Assembly: GCA_964023205.1 (NCBI GenBank)
Contig: OZ026835.1
Span: forward strand, 37,173,083 to 37,237,082
DNA length: 64,000 bases
Source of the DNA: Lutraria lutraria
Lineage: Eukaryota; Mollusca; Bivalvia; Venerida; Mactridae
Reading direction: 5' to 3'
Numbering within the stretch: the first letter of the stretch is position 1; every line of letters starts with the position of its first letter. Positions 11,901 to 26,900 of this stretch are shown here, piece by piece. Made by a program: the position numbers and the translations under genes. The notes beneath the pieces were generated by a model. It was not told the DNA's origin, did no database searches, and saw nothing but the letters and a program-made list of their open reading frames with translations.

Positions 11901-14900
11901 TCATGACCAGTTATTATACTTCTAAGTCTGGCGTTTTCTGAATAATCACCAATCATATGGAATTACATGTCTCATGTTATATAAAGTGAGCAAAGTACGG
12001 CTGAACAGAGATTAAAGAGTTAAGAATACTTACCCTTTGACCTTTAATACACATTTCACTCATATGTAGTCTTCCCACCATGTATGTATGTAAGTTTTCA
12101 TCTTCATCGCCACCTGTAGACTTGAGGAAACTTATGGTAATGTCAAGGTTATCCAAGGTCTGACATATGTCGGGCAGGGATTTTAATTCTTCAGTGACCT
12201 GTGTCTTTACAGCAGCAGACAATGTATTCTGTGTTATAAAAGTTAATAAAATCTCATCAGTAAATGATAACAACATTTCACATTGACTGATGAAAAGAGC
12301 ACACCCTACATTTCTAATTCTTGTAGAGTCTTCATACTAGCAATTAAATTTCAGACATTAGCAACAATTTACATTTAAAGCTGGATATATATACAACCTA
12401 TCATCTTTAAAGTAATATTAGGCAATTTACATTAATTCATAATTCACTCTCTTTCATAGTTTTGTCCTTGAAGACAAAGAAGTGTAATGCACACATTGGA
12501 CAAATAAATGTAAAGTCGAACACAGCTCTAGTAAACTCGGACATTGTAAAAGTTTGGATAAAGTGAAGTACACTTGAATGTCATTTGGATTTTGTGAAGT
12601 GGAACCATTCTATTTACTCCAACTTATGGACTTTATCCATGCTCACTAGATTGGAATATAGGCATTAGCCCCCTGGACATTTGACACCAATTGAAAATTG
12701 GCCGGACGGACATTGGCCCCCAGTAGAAATGGTAGGTAGGACATTTACCCCCTGCTTATTTCTAAGTGGACATTTGCCCCAACCAGTGCTTATTTCTTAA
12801 TGGACATTTGCCCCCAATGCTTCTATACACTAAATGTTTTTACTCATATTCTAACCTGTGGTATTTTTTCTGCGAGTTTCCGGAACACAGCATCATTTGT
12901 AATCTCTGTTCTATACAACATCTCATCAATCTGCAGATAAATGAACATTAACATGAAGTTCTTATATACTGTATGCGAATATTTTCTTATCTGTTTAAGC
13001 AGTGTAAGGGCCCAAGATCCAAGTCATTTTCATTTATAACTAATTTTGAAGAAGATATATGTACCATTATTACATATCTTTGTAAATCTTCTTATAAATT
13101 TGACCACACACGCTGTATGATAAATTTCATTGTTTCTCTACAATAAACTTGAAGAATATCTAGAGACCAACTTCAGAAATTTTAAGTTTGGCCTTATTGC
13201 CACGAAAATGTGTATGTGTAAGTGCCTCTCGAATTTTAATATAAGGTTTACCGCAAACAATGTACCTGTCAGACACTTCAACAACCTATCATAATTAAAG
13301 ATAACAGTAAGATCAATATTACAGTATGTTATAATATCACAGACGTTGATATAATGCAAACAGTACCTCGAGGTAACTTACTTTTCATGTTATTGTGCCA
13401 GTCAGTCATTATCATTAACCAAAGCAATTACTTGTAACAATGTTAACAACAGAGCCTGAGTTATAAACATGAGATCTGTCTCCGAGCTCAAATCTAATAT
13501 CTTGTCTTTTTATGTTTCTAAGTTAATTATGATTGGACAATAATGATATTATATATAAATTTGTCTGACAGAATATTTTATCTAAATATGTATTACACCA
13601 TTAATAAGCCTTACCTTTTCAAGCATAACACATTCAGAAAGAAATTGAGATTTAACCTCAGATACTGTTCTAAAGTTTTATAACCTTGGGGGCCAGGTCT
13701 TTTTGTACATGTTGCTTCAATCAGCTAGCCAATAAGTCAAGTTAGGTTTGTAAGATAGAATATACCTTGTTCCTATCTACATCTTGTCTATCAGCTAGCC
13801 AGTGAATAAAGTTAGCAGGGTGAGTACATGCTTTCTGGAACATCTCAATACCATAACATCTAGATAGATACTTCACAGCAAAAATCCTAAAATAGTGAAT
13901 AAATGATCCAGTTTAACATTTGGGCATCACAAATGTTGTGAAAAGCCATATATGTATGTGTACCATTTTAAATAAAGATTCTACAGTATTAAATTCTTAT
14001 ATTCTTACTGTCCTATTTCCTATCTGTATGCAAATTGTCTAATTCATTGTGAATACTCATTAAGAACCAGTTATTTCGAAATAAGAAAGAAGCATCCACA
14101 AAGAATTTTAAAACACCAAGATGAAACAAGAGGGCCATGATGGCCCTGTAAATGCTCACCAGGAAAAAAGGTCATTTGGAGACGAACATTGTTAAAATAT
14201 TTCTACACGAGTCCAAGTAAAATCAAGTGACCCTAAGGTCAGGGCCAATTTTTATCCCAGGGCCATAATATGAACAAATTGGGTAGAGGTCTGCTAGACA
14301 ATACTACATACAAAATATCTTAACTCTAAGACTTGTGGTTTCGGAGATTTTTTTAAATTTCCTATATAAGCCTATATAAATCAAGTGACCCCCGGGGCGT
14401 GGCCAATTTTGACCCTAGTGCAATAATTTGAACAAACCTGGTAAAGGTCCACTAGAAAATGCTACATACCAAATATCTTGGCTCTAAGCCTTGTGGTTTA
14501 GGAAAAGATGATTTTTCAAATTTTCCTATATAAAATAGAATAAACCTCAGGGCAGGGCCAATTTTGACCCGGGGCCATACTTTGAACAAACTTGGTAGAG
14601 GTCCACTAGACAACGCCACATACAAAATATCTAAGCTCTAGGCCTTGCGGTTTCGGAGAAGAAGATTTTTTAAAATTTCCTATATAAGTCTATATAAATC
14701 AAGTGACCCCCAGGACGGGGCCAATTTTGACCCTAGGGCAAACATTTGAACAAACTTGGTAGATGTCCACTAGACAATGCTATATGCCAAATATCTTAGC
14801 TCTAGGCCTTGTGGTTTCGGAGAAGGAGATTTTTCAAATTTTCCTATATAAAATAGAATAAACCCCAGGGCAGGGCCAATTTTGACCCCGGGGCCATAAT

Positions 14901-17900
14901 TTGAACAAACTTGGTAGAGGACCACTAGACAATGCCACATACAAAATATCTAAGTTCTAGGCCTTGCGGTTTCGGAAAAGAAGATTTTTATAATTTTCCT
15001 ATATAAGTCTATATAAATCAAGTGACCACCTGGGGCGGGGTCAATTTTGACACTAGGGCAATAATTTGAACAAACTTGGTAGAGGTCCACTAGACTATGC
15101 TACACAACAAACATCAAAGCTCTAGGCGTTGTAGTTTTTGACAAGAAGATTTTTTAAATTTCCTATATAAGTCTATGTAAAATTAAGTTACCCCCAGGGC
15201 TGAGCCAATTTTGACCCCAGGGGAATAATTTGAACAAAATTTGTAGAGTTCCATTAGACAATGCTACATACCAAATATCTCAGCTCTAGGCCTTGTGGTT
15301 TCGGACAAGAAGATCTTTTAAGTTTTCCTATATAAAATAGAATAAACCCAAGGGCAGGGCAAATTTTGACCCCGGGGCCATAATTTGAACAAACGTGGTA
15401 GAGGTCCACTAGACAATGCCACATACAAAATATCTAAGCTCTAGGCCTTGCGGTTTCGGAGAAGAAGATTTTTTAAATTTTCCTATATAAGTCTATATAA
15501 ATCAAGTGACCACCTGGGGCGGGGTCAATTTTGACACTAGGGCAATAATTTGAACAAACTTGGTAGAGGTCCACTAGACTATGCTACACAACAAATATCA
15601 AAGCTCTAGGCATTGTAGTTTTTGACAAGAAGATTTTTTAAATTTCCTATATAAGTCTATGTAAAATTAAGTTACCCCCAGGGCTGAGCCAATTTTTACC
15701 CCAGTGGAATAATTTGAACAAACTTTGTAGAGTTCCATTAGACAATGCTACATACCAAATATCTCAGCTCTAGGCCCTGTGGTTTTGGACAAGAAGATCT
15801 TTTAAGTTTTTTTCTGTTTGTTGCCATAGCAACCAGAGTTTTTAATGATTTTTTTTTTCATTCCAGCAAAGTTTGGTTGCAATCGGCATAGCGGTGTAGG
15901 AGGAGATGTTGTTTTAAGTAAATATGGACGCCACTTCACGACGAACGATGGACGCAGGGCGATCACAAAAGCTCACCCTGAGCACATTCGTGTTCTGGTG
16001 AGCTAAAAATAGATGGCACTTATATCCATATCTATATTTATTCTATAAATCACCTCTACTGTAAGCATATGGGAAAACTGAGCCATTTCAAGTTTTAATC
16101 TAGGCTTACAAGTAGTTACCAATATTCCATGAAATTTAGACTGACCTAATCCATTTGACATGTGACTCATCACTTAGCGACCAAGCAGCATCAATAACTC
16201 TTCGAACAATGTGATCAACATGTCTTTGATCCGTACCATCCTTGATCACCATAGCAACATATTTCATAGCAACAGCTAATCCCATTCTTGCATTAGCCAA
16301 AGCATAGAGTTTCCCTACATTTAGTTCATCTTCATTTATACTCTGCTTGGCACGATGTAATGCAGCATAAGCACACAGCGCTTCGTGATTCTTCTCAGCA
16401 TCAACTTGGCTTGCTTCTTGTACTAATTTGTCCTGATGAATATATTATTTAAGTTAACCAAAACATTAAAGTTAAAATTATAAATCACTATGTTCAATAT
16501 GTATTAGTTATCGTTCATATTTCGAATTTTAAACGATATACAGGGTATCCCAAAAGAAAGGTAACACTTTCATACATGTTTAATGTCCCTTTAAATTCCA
16601 GTTGAATACATAGTATTTATATAGATATGTAGATCAAAGATGTAAGTTTTTTTGTATCAGAAAACCTTATTAATATCTTCAAAATTTACAATTTAATACA
16701 AATTTGAAAATAAAAGTGCATTTTTCATCATTGACGTCATTTGAGTAATTTATGACGTTTTTGATGTGACGACTTTTCATCCTCTTTACTTGTACATTTT
16801 TGTAACATATACGCACGATGAAATTTTCTATCACTTAAATACACTCCTTTGCTGGACTTTCTTTACCTTGCATTTGATTTGTTTCAATCACCGAAAGACA
16901 CCGTATCTTCAAGGATGAACGGTCCAATTATATCATGGCATGAAATTGCACACCGCGAGTTTCTCACTGTGTAGTGGTCTCTCCGCAAAAGAATGAGGTC
17001 TCTTTTGAAAAGCAAGTTTGTTAATGTGCTCAAAAAGAAGTCTCCTACCTTACAAAACATATGGTTCATAGAGGAAGGTGGTGCGGCTCATACATATCAA
17101 GTAGTGTACTATACTTTCTACAAATATATTAAGCGATTGAGTAATATTCAGACGATATCCGGAGGTGAAAGATTGCGGATTAGCTCGACCTGCGCATAGT
17201 TTTGACCTCAATCCATGCAACTTCTTTCTTTGGGAATATTTTTAAGTCAAAGGTCTATAGTCCTAAGGCACCAACCAAAGAAATGCTGGATAAGTGTTAA
17301 AGTGGTATATATTTTATTGTGCGTGTATGGTAAGTAAAGAGGATGAAAAGTCGTCGCATCAAAAACGTCATAAATTATAAAATAAGTTTCTCTGACATAA
17401 AAAACTTACATCTGTGGTCTACATATCTATATAATTATTATGTATTCGTCTGCAATTTAAAGGGACATTAAACATGCATGAAAGTGTTACCTTTCTTTTT
17501 GGACACCCTGTATCACAAGCGACGCTATGCGGAGCGCATTGATAAGTTGAACATGCCTCTATCTATTGTTACAACAAACTAAGTTCTATATAGAACATGC
17601 CTCTATCTATTGTTACAACAAACTAAGTTCTATACAGAACATGGCTCTGTGTATTGTTACAACAAACAAAAATCTATATAGAACATGACTCTGTAAATTG
17701 TACCAACAAACTAAGTTCTATATAGAACAATTGTTACAACAAACTAGGTTCTATTTAGAACATCGCTGTGTGTATTGTTACAACAAACAAAGATCTATAT
17801 AGAACATCCTCTATCCATGGTTACAATGAACTAAGGTTGATACGAAACATAACTCTATTGTAAATTGTTACAATGAATTAAGGTTTATATATTACATACC

Positions 17901-20900
17901 TCTATATTTTGAACAAACATCCTTAATAAGTTCTATATAGAACATGGCTATATATATTGTTACAAAAACCAACAAACTGAGCTTTATATATAACATACCT
18001 CTATACACTGTATAATCAACAAACTGAGATCTATTATATAACATACCTCTATACACTGTATAACCAACAAACTGAGCTCTATATATAACATACCTTTATA
18101 CACTGTATAACCAACAAACTGAGCTCTATATAGAACATACCTCTATACACTGTATAACCAACAAACTGAGCTCTATATAGTGATGTGATTGATCTCCTGA
18201 ATCTTTCTTTATAAAATAATCCGCATGTTGAAGGAAATTACTTAGATATTCTTGAACATGCTCCTCACTGAAAATATAAACTATACAGTAACAATGGTGT
18301 TATAGTAAAAGGATGATACAATTAACTTCCGAAAGACTGAAAATGCTCAACATAAAGAAGCAATACAGTTTAAATACATGACAATATGCCATTGATTACA
18401 AAATGAACATAAAATTATACATGTATAACAAACAGTAAATCAAAATCATTAATTAAGTATTTTGTAATTGTACATTACAAAATTATCCATCTGTGAATGT
18501 GAACTTATTTATCTGGAAGAACAAAATACACAATCACAACAATTATCAAGTTGAACAAGAAGGTCAGCAAATTCAAAGGCATAGTGACAATGAAAAAGTA
18601 TGTAAAGGTATGTTTACTACTTTTCAACCTTTTTTTATTACTATGATAAAAAGATTTAAACAACAAAAAATGTCAAAATATAATAACGCTTCATAGTCAG
18701 TTTAAAAATTCTAGGAAGCTTATGATATATTGTTTGTATCTTGCTGACTAAAAAATAAAACTTAATTCAGTGCATATTGTTATTCTTAAAACATTCCTAT
18801 ACTATACCTTGTCTTCATGAGAAGTTGAAGTAAGAAAGATCTGAACACAGGATTAGGATCAATGCCTGTATCAAACACTGTCAACTCTCGTGTACGTTGT
18901 TGTTTCCCTCGTGAGGTGAAGAAAATATACCCAAGTAGCTTTTCCACAACATCAGCAGAAGGAGCCGCATTCTCAGCAAAACACAGTTGATTAACAACAT
19001 CCATGAAAAATGTGTTACATCTCTTCTGATAATTAGCAAGTTTCTCCAATTTATCTCTGAAATACCAATCAAAGTATATAACAAAACTATCAAGGTAAAA
19101 GTATGGCAGTTTTTTGTGAGAATTACACATAAATTAAGCTAGAATTTAATTAGAGCTTTTCAAATTCATGATGAATACCCCTACACACTACTTTGACACA
19201 GATGTATTAATGTTCTTTTTGCCACTTACAATAATTAAATTGGATTCCTTTCAATGAACAACTGAGTTGCAGTCTAGACAAAGCAAACCCAATATTTGAC
19301 ATTTGACTTTTAAGTGTGACCTTGACCTTGGAGGTACAGGCCATATGCACAACAAACGGTCTCATATAGATGAACTATTGTGCCAAGTTGTTTAAAAGTT
19401 CATCAGTGAACAAGAATGTTAAAAGCCCTGAGAAAAATGGGACGCAACGGGACATTTTACATCATTCCAGTATAGCCACCATACCATCAGTGATAGTGCT
19501 CGGGGGTATAGATAGTTGGGACTCAAATTGTTAAAATCCATATTCAGCGGCAGTGGCATTTTGTACAAAGCACTTTTTGTTAATTCAAACATTTTATCTA
19601 AAACATTGTACTTCACACAAAGTTGTCTTCATTGTTCCTGGTAAATCTGTAGTAATGATAACATAAAACATATTTACTTATCATTATCTTGTCTAACTGG
19701 TTTCCAGTTATCTGGCACAATTTTATGGCACCCTGCACATTGCATTTCTGTAACTCCCATGTCACCATAACATTGGTCACAGAGTGCATCACCACATGGT
19801 AGAGTTATTGGAGGTCCTTCTAGCACAGACTCACAAGAGCAGCATTTCACTTCACTCCTAGAAAATATTAATTGGAATCATCTCTTGAAATAGACTGTTA
19901 CCATTATCAGTCAAGAACAAGCCTAAGTCTCAATTAGGAATATAATGACCTCGGTACATAATAAGGGTCTGTAACCACAACAATTTTTTCACAATTCACA
20001 CAGGTAGTAAACAAGTTGATTTACCCGATGTACTGTTTCATCGCCTGCTTGTTGCAACTCTTTAAGAATTTTTCGAGACCAGCAAGCGATTTCATCTCCT
20101 TGAAATTAGTTTCATCACCAAGTACCTGCAAGTCAACAAAACCTTGTCCATAACTTATTCATGAAAATAACTAAGCTTCTTTTGAAGTACTTCTACATTC
20201 AAGGACCTACAATGTTTAACAACAGACATTTGAAATAATCAGACTTATTTATCAAGTAATGATTTCAACTCCCTTAGAAACATGATTTTGTAGTTAATAT
20301 CTTAATACCTCAAAAGGTACATAACCACGAGCAAGCATTGAGAGTATGTATGTGTATCAGCCCTACACGTAATGAATATTTCACTCAATAATTATAGCAC
20401 ATGAATACATTTTTATGCAGAAATATCACTTACGCTCCAAAGTGGCATACAATGTTTGATTGTGATTTTATCTTCCTTCTCAGAGGCACAAATATGCTCC
20501 AAAAATAACTTCACAACAAGAACACGACTCCATAATCCTCTGCACAGAACAAATAATGCTTTTAGTAGTTAAGGGCTATAAGGATTATAAGATGTCTAAG
20601 AAATCAAATTAAAATAAGAGAAATGTTATTGTTATGAAACTATGCATATAACCAGAAATGTGTTCGGAGGACACAAATGTCCCACGCTGAGAGCCAAGTC
20701 AAAAAGAGCCATAACTCATGTGAAAATGTTAGGATCTTAACAGCAATCACCCTTGACCTGTATTTTGTTATTATACACCTTCATGTAAAATATGAAAGCA
20801 ATTAATAAACAAGGGTTCCGCGGTCGGAGACATATGCCCCCCAAACAGGGCCTTGACACAGAGTTATCGCTCAAACGATTTTCAAACTCCATGACACAGT

Positions 20901-23900
20901 GAACTTGACCTTTGACCTAGTGACCCCAGTTTCAAACGGGGTCACCTAGTGTCCATGGCCAATGCACCTGCAAAGTATCAGGCCCATCGGTCAATACTTT
21001 GACGAGTTATCGATCGGAAACGATTTTCACTCAATGTCAAAGTGACCTTGACCTTTAACCTAGTGACCCCAGTTTCAATAGGGGTCATCTACTGTCCAAG
21101 GCCAATGCACCAGCCATGTATCAGGCCAATCGGTCAATCCGTTGACGAGTAAACAATTGGAAACGGTTTTCACACTCAATGTCACAGTGACCTTGACCTT
21201 TGACCTATTGACCCCAGTTTCAATAGGGGTCATCTACTGTCCAAGGCCAATGCACCAGCCAAGTATCAGGCCAATCGGTCAATCCGTTGACGAGTTATCG
21301 ATCGGAAACGGTTTTCACACTCAATGTCACAGTGACCTTGACCATTGACCTAGTGACCCCAGTTTCAATAGGGGTCATCTACTGTCCAAGGCCAATGCAC
21401 CAGCCAAGTATCAGGCCAATCGGTCAATCCGTTGACGAGTTATCGATCGGAAACGGTTTTCACACTGAATGTCACAGTGACCTTGACCTTTTACCTAGTG
21501 ACCCCAGTTTCAATAGGGGTCATCTACTGTCCAAGGCCAATGCACCAGCCAAGTATCAGGCCAATCGGTTAATCCGTTGACGAGTTATCGATCGGAAACG
21601 GTTTTCACACTCTATGTCACAGTGACCTTGACCTTTGACCTAGTGACCCCAGTTTCAATAGGGGTCATCTACTGTCCAAGGCCAATGCACCAGCCAAGTA
21701 TCAGGCCAATCGGTCAATCCGTTGACGAGTTATCGATCGGAAACGGTTTTCACACTGAATGTCACAGTGACCTTGACCTTTGACCTAGTGACCCAAGTTT
21801 CAATAGGGGTCATCTACTGTCCAAGGCCAATGCACCAGCCAAGTATCAGGCCAATCGGTTAATCCGTTGACGAGTTATCGATCGGAAACGGTTTTCACAC
21901 TCAATGTCACAGTGACCTTGACCTTTTACCTAGTGACCCCAGTTTCAATAGGGGTCATCTACTGTCCAAGGCCAATGCACCAGCCATGTATCAGGCCAAT
22001 CGGTCAATCCGTTGACGAGTAAACAATTGGAAACGGTTTTCACACTCAATGTCACAGTGACCTTGACCTTTGACCTATTGACCCCAGTTTCAATAGGGGT
22101 CATCTACTGTCCAAGGCCAATGCACCAGCCAAGTATCAGGCCAATCGGTCAATCCGTTGACGAGTTATCGATCGGAAACGGTTTTCACACTGAATGTCAC
22201 AGTGACATTGACCTTTTACCTAGTGACATCAGTTTCAATAGGGGTCATCTACTGTCCAAGGCCAATGCACCAGCCAAGTATCAGGCCAATCGGTTAATCC
22301 GTTGACGAGTTATCGATCGGAAACTGTTTTCACACTCTATGTCACAGTGACCTTGACCTTTGACCTAGTGACCCCAGTTTCAATAGGGGTCATCTACTGT
22401 CCAAGGCCAATGCACCAGCGAAGTATCAGGCCAATCGGTCAATCAGTTGACGAGTTATCGATCGGAAACGGTTTTCACACTGAATGTCACAGTGACCTTG
22501 ACCTTTTACCTAGTGACCCCAGTTTCAATAGGGGTCATCTACTGTCCAAGGCCAATGCACCAGCCAAGTATCAGGCCAATCGGTCAATCCGTTGACGAGT
22601 TATCGATCGGAAACGGTTTTCACACTGAATGTCACAGTGACCTTGACCTTTTACCTAGTGACCCCAGTTTCAATAGGGGTCATCTACTGTCCAAGGCCAA
22701 TGCACCAGTCAAGTATCAGGCCAATCGGTTAATCCGTTGACGAGTTATCGATCGGAAACGGTTTTCACACTCTATGTCACAGTGACCTTGACCTTTGCCC
22801 TAGTGACCCCAGTTTCAATAGGGGTCATCTACTGTCCAAGGCCAATGCACCAGCGAAGTATCAGGCCAATCGGTCAATCAGTTGACGAGTTATCGATCGG
22901 AAACGGTTTTCACACTGAATGTCACAGTGACCTTGACCTTTTACCTAGTGACCCCAGTTTCAATAGGGGTCATCTACTGTCCAAGGCCAATGCACCAGCC
23001 ATGTATCAGGCCAATCGGTCAATCCGTTGACGAGTAAACAATTGGAAACGGTTTTCACACTCAATGTCACAGTGACCTTGACCTTTGACCTATTGACCCC
23101 AGTTTCAATAGGGGTCATCTACTGTCCAAGGCCAATGCACCAGCCAAGTATCAGGCCAATCGGTCAATCCGTTGACGAGTTATCGATCGGAAACGGTTTT
23201 CACACTCAATGTCACAGTGACCTTGACCATTGACCTAGTGACCCCAGTTTCAATAGGGGTCATCTACTGTCCAAGGCCAATGCACCAGCCAAGTATCAGG
23301 CCAATCGGTCAATCCGTTGACGAGTTATCGATCGGAAACGGTTTTCACACTGAATGTCACAGTGACCTTGACCTTTTACCTAGTGACCCCAGTTTCAATA
23401 GGGGTCATCTACTGTCCAAGGCCAATGCACCAGCCAAGTATCAGGCCAATCGGTTAATCCGTTGACGAGTTATCGATCGGAAACGGTTTTCACACTCTAT
23501 GTCACAGTGACCTTGACCTTTGACCTAGTGACCCCAGTTTCAATAGGGGTCATCTACTGTCCAAGGCCAATGCACCAGCGAAGTATCAGGCCAATCGGTC
23601 AATCAGTTGACGAGTTATCGATCGGAAACGGTTTTCACACTGAATGTCACAGTGACCTTGACCTTTTACCTAGTGACCCCAGTTTCAATAGGGGTCATCT
23701 ACTGTCCAAGGCCAATGCACCAGCCAAGTATCAGGCCAATCGGTCAATCCGTTGACGAGTTATCGATCGGAAACGGTTTTCACACTTAATGTCACAGTGA
23801 CCTTGACCTTTTACCTAGTGACCCCAGTTTCAATAGGGGTCATCTACTGTCCAAGGCCAATGCACCAGCCAAGTATCAGGCCAATCGGTCAATCCGTTGA

Positions 23901-26900
23901 CGAGTTATCGATCGGAAACGGTTTTCACACTCAATGTCACAGTGACCTTGACCTTTTACCTAGTGACCCCAGTTTCAAGAGGGGTCATCTACTGTCCAAG
24001 GCCAATGCACCAGCCAAGTATCAGGCCAATCGGTTAATCCGTTGACGAGTTATCGATCGGAAACGGTTTTCACACTCAATGTCACAGTGAACTTGACCTT
24101 TTACCTAGTGACCCCAGTTTCAATAGGGGTCATCTACTGTCCAAGGCCAATGCACCAGCCAAGTATCAGGCCTATCGGTCAATCCGTTGACGAGTTATCG
24201 ATCGGAAACGGTTTTCACACTCAATGTCACAGTGACCTTGACCATTGACCTAGTGACCCCAGTTTCAATAGGGGTCATCTACTGTCCAAGGCCAATGCAC
24301 CAGCCAAGTATCAGGCGAATCGGTCAATCCGTTGACGAGTTATCGATCGGAAACGGTTTTCACACTGAATGTCACAGTGACATTGACCTTTTACCTAGTG
24401 ACCCCAGTTTCAATAGGGGTCATCTACTGTCCAAGGCCAATGCACCAGCCAAGTATCAGGCCAATCGGTCAATCCGTTGACGAGTTATCGATCGGAAACG
24501 GTTTTCACACTGAATGTCACAGTGACCTTGACCTTTTACCTAGTGACCCCAGTTTCAATAGGGGTCATCTACTGTCCAAGGCCAATGCACCAGCCAAGTA
24601 TCAGGCCAATCGGTTAATCCGTTGACGAGTTATCGATCGGAAACGGTTTTCACACTCAATGTCACAGTGAACTTGACCTTTGACCTAGTGACCCCGGTTT
24701 CAATAGGGGTCATCTACTGTCCAAGGCCAATGCACCAGCCAAGTATCAGGCCTATCGGTCAATCCGTTGACGAGTTATCGATCGGAAACGGTTTTCACAC
24801 TCAATGTCACAGTGACCTTGACCATTGACCTAGTGACCCCAGTTTCAATAGGGGTCATCTACTGTCCAAGGCCAATGCACCAGCCAAGTATCAGGCGAAT
24901 CGGTCAATCCGTTGACGAGTTATCGATCGGAAACGGTTTTCACACTGAATGTCACAGTGACATTGACCTTTTACCTAGTGACCCCAGTTTCAATAGGGGT
25001 CATCTACTGTCCAAGGCCAATGCACCAGCCATGTATCAGGCCAATCGGTCAATCCGTTGACGAGTAAACAATTGGAAACGGTTTTCACACTCAATGTCAC
25101 AGTGACCTTGACCTTTGACCTATTGACCCCAGTTTCAATAGGGGTCATCTACTGTCCAAGGCCAATGCACCAGCCAAGTATCAGGCCAATCGGTCAATCC
25201 GTTGACGAGTTATCGATCTGAAACGGTTTTCACACTCAATGTCACAGTGACCTTGACCATTGACCTAGTGACCCCAGTTTCAATAGGGGTCATCTACTGT
25301 CCAAGGCCAATGCACCAGCCAAGTATCAGGCCAATCGGTCAATCCGTTGACGAGTTATCGATCGGAAACGGTTTTCACACTGAATGTCACAGTGACCTTG
25401 ACCTTTTACCTAGTGACCCCAGTTTCAATAGGGGTCATCTACTGTCCAAGGCCAATGCACCAGCCAAGTATCAGGCCTATCGGTCAATCCGTTGACGAGT
25501 TATCGATCGGAAACGGTTTTCACACTCAATGTCACAGTGACCTTGACCATTGACCTAGTGACCCCAGTTTCAATAGGGGTCATCTACTGTCCAAGGCCAA
25601 TGCACCAGCCAAGTATCAGGCGAATCGGTCAATCCGTTGACGAGTTATCGATCGGAAACGGTTTTCACACTGAATGTCACAGTGACCTTGACCTTTTACC
25701 TAGTGACCCCAGTTTCAATAGGGGTCATCTACTGTCCAAGGCCAATGCACCAGCCAAGTATCAGGCCTATCGGTCAATCCGTTGACGAGTTATCGATCGG
25801 AAACGGTTTTCACACTGAATGTCACAGTGACATTGACCTTTTACCTAGTGACCCCAGTTTCAATAGGGGTCATCTACTGTCCAAGGCAATGCACCAGCCA
25901 AGTATCAGGCCTATCGGTCAATCCGTTGACGAGTTATCGATCGGAAACGGTTTTCACACTCAATGTCACAGTGACCTTGACCATTGACCTAGTGACCCCA
26001 GTTTCAATAGGGGTCATCTACTGTCCAAGGCCAATGCACCAGCCAAGTATCAGGCGAATCGGTCAATCCGTTGACGAGTTATCGATCGGAAACGGTTTTC
26101 ACACTGAATGTCACAGTGACATTGACCTTTTACCTAGTGACCCCAGTTTCAATAGGGGTCATCTACTGTCCAAGGCCAATGCACCAGCCAAGTATCAGGC
26201 CAATCGGTTAATCCGTTGACGAGTTATCGATCGGAAACGGTTTTCACACTCTATGTCACAGTGACCTTGACCTTTGACCTAGTGACCCCAGTTTCAATAG
26301 GGGTCATCTACTGTCCAAGGCCAATGCACCAGCGAAGTATCAGGCCAATCGGTCAATCCGTTGACGAGTTATCGATCGGAAACGGTTTTCACACTGAATG
26401 TCACAGTGACCTTGACCTTTTACCTAGTGACCCCAGTTTCAATAGGGGTCATCTACTGTCCAAGGCCAATGCACCAGCCAAGTATCAGGCCAATCGGTCA
26501 ATCCGTTGACGAGTTATCGATCGGAAACGGTTTTCACACTGAATGTCACAGTGACCTTGACCTTTTACCTAGTGACCCCAGTTTCAATAGGGGTCATCTA
26601 CTGTCCAAGGCCAATGCACCAGCCAAGTATCAGGCCAATCGGTTAATCCGTTGACGAGTTATCGATCGGAAACGGTTTTCACACTCAATGTCACAGTGAA
26701 CTTGACCTTTGACCTAGTGACCCCGGTTTCAATAGGGGTCATCTACTGTCCAAGGCCAATGCACCAGCCAAGTATCAGGCCTATCGGTCAATCCGTTGAC
26801 GAGTTATCGATCGGAAACGGTTTTCACACTCAATGTCACAGTGACCTTGACCATTGACCTAGTGACCCCAGTTTCAATAGGGGTCATCTACTGTCCAAGG

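Noticed and set aside
13138..13359. 73-codon minus-strand open frame in the place where the RZ block should be
   Set aside because: It lacks the Cys/His pattern, does not match RNF213 segments, and would break the phase 0 junction between exons 42 and 43.
16993..17199. Small host gene on the plus strand
   Set aside because: It lies inside the mariner relic and reads as its decayed transposase.
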